DNA of 9,061 nucleotides from JALZBN01 sp035525375 (GTDB lineage Bacteria; Actinomycetota; Acidimicrobiia; Acidimicrobiales; AC-14), in contig DATLEI010000088.1 of the NCBI GenBank assembly GCA_035525375.1, forward strand, positions 1 through 9,061, written 5' to 3'. How positions within the stretch are numbered: position 1 is the first letter of the stretch; each line of letters begins with the position of its first letter. The position numbers and the translations under genes were made by a program. Shown here piece after piece: positions 6,138 to 9,061 of this stretch. The notes below the pieces were generated by a model that did no database searches, was not told the DNA's origin, and saw nothing but the letters and a program-made list of their open reading frames with translations.

Positions 6138-7618
6138 CGGATCCGAAGGCGCTCGTCCAGAAGCTCTGGAACTACTGCAACATTCTCCGCGACGACGGGC
6201 TGTCGTACGGCGACTATGTCGAGCAGCTCACATACCTGCTGTTTCTGAAGATGGCCGAGGAACAGACCCGGCCGCCTTTCGACCGTAAGCCGGTGGTGCC
6301 GTACGGGCTCGACTGGCAGTCGCTGATCGACCGGGACGGCGAGGAGCTCGAGGCCCACTACATCAAGATCCTCAACGATCTCGGAAAGCAGGCAGGGATG
6401 CTCGGGGTCATCTTCCGCAAGGCGCAGAACCGCATCCAGGACCCGGCCAAGCTCCGTCGCCTCGTCGTGGACCTTATCGACCAGGAGCGGTGGATGATCC
6501 TCGACGCCGACGTAAAGGGTGACGCCTACGAGGGCCTGCTGCAGAAGAACGCCGAGGACACCAAGACCGGCGCTGGCCAGTACTTCACGCCGCGGCCCCT
6601 GATCAGAGCCATCGTCGACGTCATGCGACCCGATCCGGGTATGACGATCTGCGATCCCGCGTGCGGCACAGGTGGGTTCCTCCTCGCCGCGCACGACGAC
6701 ATCGTCGAGCACAACGCCCTTCTCGATCCCGACCAGAAGCACCACCTCCGCTACGGGGCTCTGCATGGATGGGAGATCGTTGACAACACAGCTCGGCTGT
6801 GCGCGATGAACCTGCTGCTCCACGGGATCGGAGCAGCCGATGCCGAGAGCCCGATCCGTGTCGACGACGCGTTGAAGGCTGATCCCGGAGACCGGTTTGA
6901 GATGGTGCTTACGAATCCGCCCTTCGGCCGGAAGTCGTCGGTCACCGTCGTGGGCGCCGATGGCGAAGCGAAGCGCGAGGACCTTACCGTCGTGCGCGAC
7001 GACTTCTGGGCTTCCACCTCGAACAAGCAGCTCAACTTCGTCCAGCACGTTAAGACGCTTCTAACCATCGAGGGCCGCGCGGCGGTCGTTGTGCCCGACA
7101 ATGTCCTGTTCGAGGGCGGTGCCGGCGAGACCGTCCGGCGGAGGCTCCTCCACGAGTGCGACGTCCACACCTTGCTGCGCCTGCCCACCGGCATCTTCTA
7201 CGCGCAGGGAGTGAAGGCGAACGTCCTTCTCTTCGACCGCAAGGCGGCGTCGGAGACTCCATGGACGAAGGAGCTCTGGATCTACGACCTGAGAACGAAC
7301 CAGCACTTCACGCTGAAGGAGAACCCGCTCCGCTACGAGCACCTTGCTGATTTTGTCGATGCCTACTCCGCGGACGACCGCTCGAAGCGCCAGGAGACCG
7401 AGCGCTTTCAGCGCTTCACCTACGACGACCTGATGAAGCGTGACAAGGCCAGTCTTGACGTCTTCTGGCTGCGGGATGAATCGCTGGAGGACACCGACAA
7501 TCTTCCGCCGCCGGCGGTGATCGCCGCCGAGATCGTCGAGGACCTCGAGGCCGCGCTGGCGCAGTTCGCCGAGATTGCTACATCCCTCTCATCGTCCAGC
7601 GAGGAGGCCGAATCGTGA
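6134..7618 (+). CDS. hsdM: Type I DNA adenine methyltransferase subunit HsdM
   Basis: This 494-residue protein is of the usual HsdM size. It transfers a methyl group from S-adenosylmethionine to the N6 of adenine at the site chosen by HsdS. An N-terminal helical domain (about 1-130, KLWNYCNILRDDGLSYGDYV) is followed by the catalytic domain. Motifs seen are GQYFTPRPL at 148-156, the SAM-binding DPACGTGGF at 174-182, and the catalytic NPPF at 261-264. No key motif is missing, so the subunit looks intact. ATGA at 6134 overlaps the hsdS stop, with AGAGG 8 bases upstream, and the stop overlaps the GTG of the next gene. The gene order R-S-M is less common than R-M-S or M-S-R. Because hsdS is broken, methylation activity depends on whether the HsdS fragments work or a second HsdS exists elsewhere. 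Confidence 0.96.
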   Translation: MTDPKALVQKLWNYCNILRDDGLSYGDYVEQLTYLLFLKMAEEQTRPPFDRKPVVPYGLDWQSLIDRDGEELEAHYIKILNDLGKQAGMLGVIFRKAQNRIQDPAKLRRLVVDLIDQERWMILDADVKGDAYEGLLQKNAEDTKTGAGQYFTPRPLIRAIVDVMRPDPGMTICDPACGTGGFLLAAHDDIVEHNALLDPDQKHHLRYGALHGWEIVDNTARLCAMNLLLHGIGAADAESPIRVDDALKADPGDRFEMVLTNPPFGRKSSVTVVGADGEAKREDLTVVRDDFWASTSNKQLNFVQHVKTLLTIEGRAAVVVPDNVLFEGGAGETVRRRLLHECDVHTLLRLPTGIFYAQGVKANVLLFDRKAASETPWTKELWIYDLRTNQHFTLKENPLRYEHLADFVDAYSADDRSKRQETERFQRFTYDDLMKRDKASLDVFWLRDESLEDTDNLPPPAVIAAEIVEDLEAALAQFAEIATSLSSSSEEAES

Positions 7619-7920
7619 GGATCCGCGAAGGGTTAGAGGTGGACGATGAGCAGCTTGCCAAGCTGTGCACACGTCACAGCGTGATCGAGCTCGCCGTATT
7701 CGGGAGCGTCCTACGCGATGACTTCGCTGCCGACAGTGACGTGGACGTGCTGGTGACGTTCGCACCGGGCACGACGCCACCGTGGGGCGGGGCCCGCTTC
7801 GCGCTTGAGCTAGAAGAGCTGATCGGCCGGCGGGTCGATATCGGCGAGCGTGACGCCATCCACTGGGTGATCCGGCCACACGTACTCACCGAGGCGAGGG
7901 TCCTGTATGCCGTCGCGTGA
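7615..7920 (+). CDS. mntA: MntA-like minimal nucleotidyltransferase antitoxin
   Basis: This 101-residue protein carries the minimal nucleotidyltransferase signature. It has GS at 30-31 (FGSVLRDDF), the two metal-binding acids Asp42 and Asp44 (DSDVDVLV), and a third acid at Asp75 (RRVDIG). In characterised HEPN-MNT pairs, the enzyme inactivates the HEPN ribonuclease by adding AMP units to a tyrosine near its active site. The start is GTG at 7615, overlapping the hsdM stop, with a strong GAGGAGG at 7601-7607. This ribosome site inside the end of hsdM suggests efficient coupled synthesis of the antitoxin. Its last 14 bases overlap the HEPN gene. The enzyme looks intact. Confidence 0.9.
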   Translation: MRIREGLEVDDEQLAKLCTRHSVIELAVFGSVLRDDFAADSDVDVLVTFAPGTTPPWGGARFALELEELIGRRVDIGERDAIHWVIRPHVLTEARVLYAVA

Positions 7921-8287
7921 TCCGGCGCTCTACCTGGCCGACATCGTGACCTCCGCCCGCGCCGTCGAGTCGTTCCTCGGGGATCGGTCGGTCGATGCCT
8001 TTAGGTCGGAAGACCAGCTTGCGAGCGCTGTCCACTCGAAGCTGATCATCATCGGCGAGGCCGCGGCGAACCTTCCTATGGAGATTCGGGATGCGGTCCC
8101 CGATGTGGACTGGCAAGCCCTGGTCCGGTTCCGGAACCTCGTTGTCCACGCCTACTTCGTGATGAACCTCGATCGCGTCTACAGCATCGCTCGTCAAGAC
8201 GTCCCCAGGCTCGCCGCATCAGTTCTCGACTACCTCCGGCGAGAACACCCACTCGTCGCTCAAGCCCTCGAGCAAGGGGAGGCCTGA
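7907..8287 (+). CDS. hepT: HepT-like HEPN-domain toxin ribonuclease
   Basis: This 126-residue, mostly helical protein contains the HEPN RNase motif R-x4-H as Arg76 to His81 in RFRNLVVHAYF. Tyr83, two residues after the His, matches the tyrosine that MntA-type partners modify with AMP. HEPN toxins of this family are dimeric RNases that stop growth when free of their partner. The start at ATG 7907 has GAGGG 6 bases upstream and overlaps the end of mntA, the normal arrangement for this pair. It is the last gene of the co-directional block; a 69-base spacer follows. All key residues are present, so the toxin looks active. Confidence 0.9.
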   Translation: MPSRDPALYLADIVTSARAVESFLGDRSVDAFRSEDQLASAVHSKLIIIGEAAANLPMEIRDAVPDVDWQALVRFRNLVVHAYFVMNLDRVYSIARQDVPRLAASVLDYLRREHPLVAQALEQGEA

Positions 8288-8297
8288 TTCAGCGGCA

Positions 8298-8326
8298 TTG
8301 GACGAGGCGACGAGTCGTCCTAGGCT
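8298..8326 (+). promoter_or_regulatory. Candidate sigma-70-type promoter with internal dyad
   Basis: TTGGAC (8298-8303) and TAGGCT (8321-8326) are 17 bases apart and resemble -35 and -10 boxes. The region lies just past the hepT stop and about 30 bases before the secreted protein start. An inverted repeat, GGACGA (8300-8305) with TCGTCC (8315-8320), fills the spacer between the boxes and could be an operator. It is not followed by a T tract, so it is a poor intrinsic terminator. The call rests on box similarity and spacing only. Confidence 0.4.
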
Positions 8327-8356
8327 TTCGAACGCCGAGCCCGAGGAGCCACCACC

Positions 8357-9061
8357 ATGTTGAAATCGATGCGAAGGATGTCCCTAGCGCTGGTCACCGC
8401 GATCATCGGCGCTGCATTCGCCTTGGCGGGGCCGATAGCCGATGCGAGCCCCCTCACCGTTGTCATGGAATGCGATCCTGCCGATCCCGACGCTGCGCTT
8501 GACCTCCCGGCACTTGCCCGCAGTAGCACTTGGTTCGTGCGCAACTGTTTCCGCCCGGGCCCGGGTGACATGACGTTCCTCTACGGGAATCCGGGGGACC
8601 GCCAGATCATGGGTGATTGGAACGGTGACGGTGTACGCACTCCCGGGGTGTTTCGCGGCGGGACTTGGTACCTGCGCAACAGCAACAGCGCGGGAGTCGC
8701 CGAAATCAGTTTCCAGTTCGCCAACGCGGACGACATCCCCCTGGCCGGTGACTGGAACGGCGATGGCAAGGACACCGTGGGCGTGTTTCGGCCCAGTAAT
8801 GCCACCTTCTACTTCCGCAACCTCATCACTTCAGGAGAAGCCGAAGCCACTTCGAGATTCGGCAATCCCGACGACATCCCAGTGGTCGGGGACTGGAACA
8901 ACGACAACGTCGACACACCCGGAGTGTTCCGTTCCGGCCTGTGGTATCTGACCAACCGCCTCGACACCGGTGTGGCCGAGGGAGTCGTCCGTTTTGGCAA
9001 CCCGACCGGGGATCTGCCGGTGACTGGCGACTGGAACAACGACGGTACCGACACCTTGGGT
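8357..9061 (+). CDS. Secreted protein with FG-GAP/VCBS-like repeats (partial)
   Basis: The frame opens at ATG 8357 with GAGGAG 8 bases upstream and is still open at the window edge (235 codons). Residues 1-30 form a signal peptide: basic start (KSMRRM), hydrophobic core (LALVTAIIGAAFALAG) and a likely cut after ADA. The mature part has two cysteines (39 and 64) and then repeats built on GDWNGDG, with GVFR, WYLRN and FGNPDD in each. The Asp/Asn/Gly-rich loops look like calcium-binding loops of beta-propeller FG-GAP or VCBS repeats, which are common in secreted actinobacterial proteins. The role is probably extracellular adhesion or as an appendage to a secreted enzyme, but the C-terminal part is missing. 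It is probably unrelated to the defence genes and has its own candidate promoter. Confidence 0.85.
   Translation, partial: MLKSMRRMSLALVTAIIGAAFALAGPIADASPLTVVMECDPADPDAALDLPALARSSTWFVRNCFRPGPGDMTFLYGNPGDRQIMGDWNGDGVRTPGVFRGGTWYLRNSNSAGVAEISFQFANADDIPLAGDWNGDGKDTVGVFRPSNATFYFRNLITSGEAEATSRFGNPDDIPVVGDWNNDNVDTPGVFRSGLWYLTNRLDTGVAEGVVRFGNPTGDLPVTGDWNNDGTDTLG
8612..9061 (+). repeat. Array of four 45-47-residue GDWN repeats
   Basis: The GDWN motif begins at 8612, 8747, 8888 and 9026, so units are 135, 141 and 138 bases. The loops read GDWNGDGVRT, GDWNGDGKDT, GDWNNDNVDT and GDWNNDGTDT. The protein pattern is much more conserved than the DNA, and the array continues beyond the window. Confidence 0.85.

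Noticed and set aside
5930..7048. 372-codon open frame on the minus strand opposite hsdS/hsdM
   Set aside because: It lies wholly opposite clear HsdS and HsdM sequence, shows no recognisable motif, and is explained by strong third-position GC bias on the plus strand.
8300..8320. Intrinsic terminator after hepT
   Set aside because: The 6-bp stem has a 9-base loop and no T tract follows. The same bases fit a promoter spacer better.
8581..9054. Minus-strand frames opposite the repeat protein
   Set aside because: They are repetitive mirror images of the GDWN repeats, and the plus strand has a signal peptide and ribosome site.
8612..9061. CRISPR-like array from the regular spacing
   Set aside because: Units are 135-141 bases, in frame and conserved at protein rather than DNA level. 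These are coding repeats, not CRISPR.

Overview
The window is GC-rich, with strong G/C preference at third codon positions, GTG starts beside ATG, and a secreted repeat protein of a kind common in high-GC Gram-positive bacteria. This suggests an actinobacterium, possibly of the Acidimicrobiia type. That is an inference from composition and gene style, not a placement.

Layout. At the left edge (1-141, minus strand) lies the start of an IS3-type transposase and its probable left IS end. Next comes a minus-strand gene (154-1128) whose N-terminus fits a proteasome-like Ntn hydrolase. The 270-base divergent spacer (1129-1398) carries several inverted repeats. A plus-strand block with overlaps or a 31-base gap then runs from 1399 to 8287: vapB antitoxin, vapC PIN toxin, hsdR, hsdS (frameshifted), hsdM, an mntA-like nucleotidyltransferase and a hepT-like HEPN toxin. 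After 69 bases with a plausible promoter, a secreted protein with 45-47-residue repeats starts at 8357 and runs off the right edge.

How the genes work together. HsdR, HsdS and HsdM form a Type I restriction-modification system. HsdM and HsdS would methylate DNA, and HsdR would translocate and cleave unmodified DNA. Here hsdS has one extra base near 5585 that splits it in two, so as read the locus should not make a normal two-domain specificity subunit. The R-M genes lie between two toxin-antitoxin modules of different families, VapBC upstream and MntA-HepT downstream. Both are joined to the R-M genes by overlapping reading frames, so the block looks like one co-transcribed defence cassette. 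I did not find a wholly new system. The least ordinary points are the sandwich arrangement, the broken hsdS, the non-canonical vapC start, the 86-base vapC/hsdR overlap, the stand-alone Ntn-like protein and the dyad-rich spacer.
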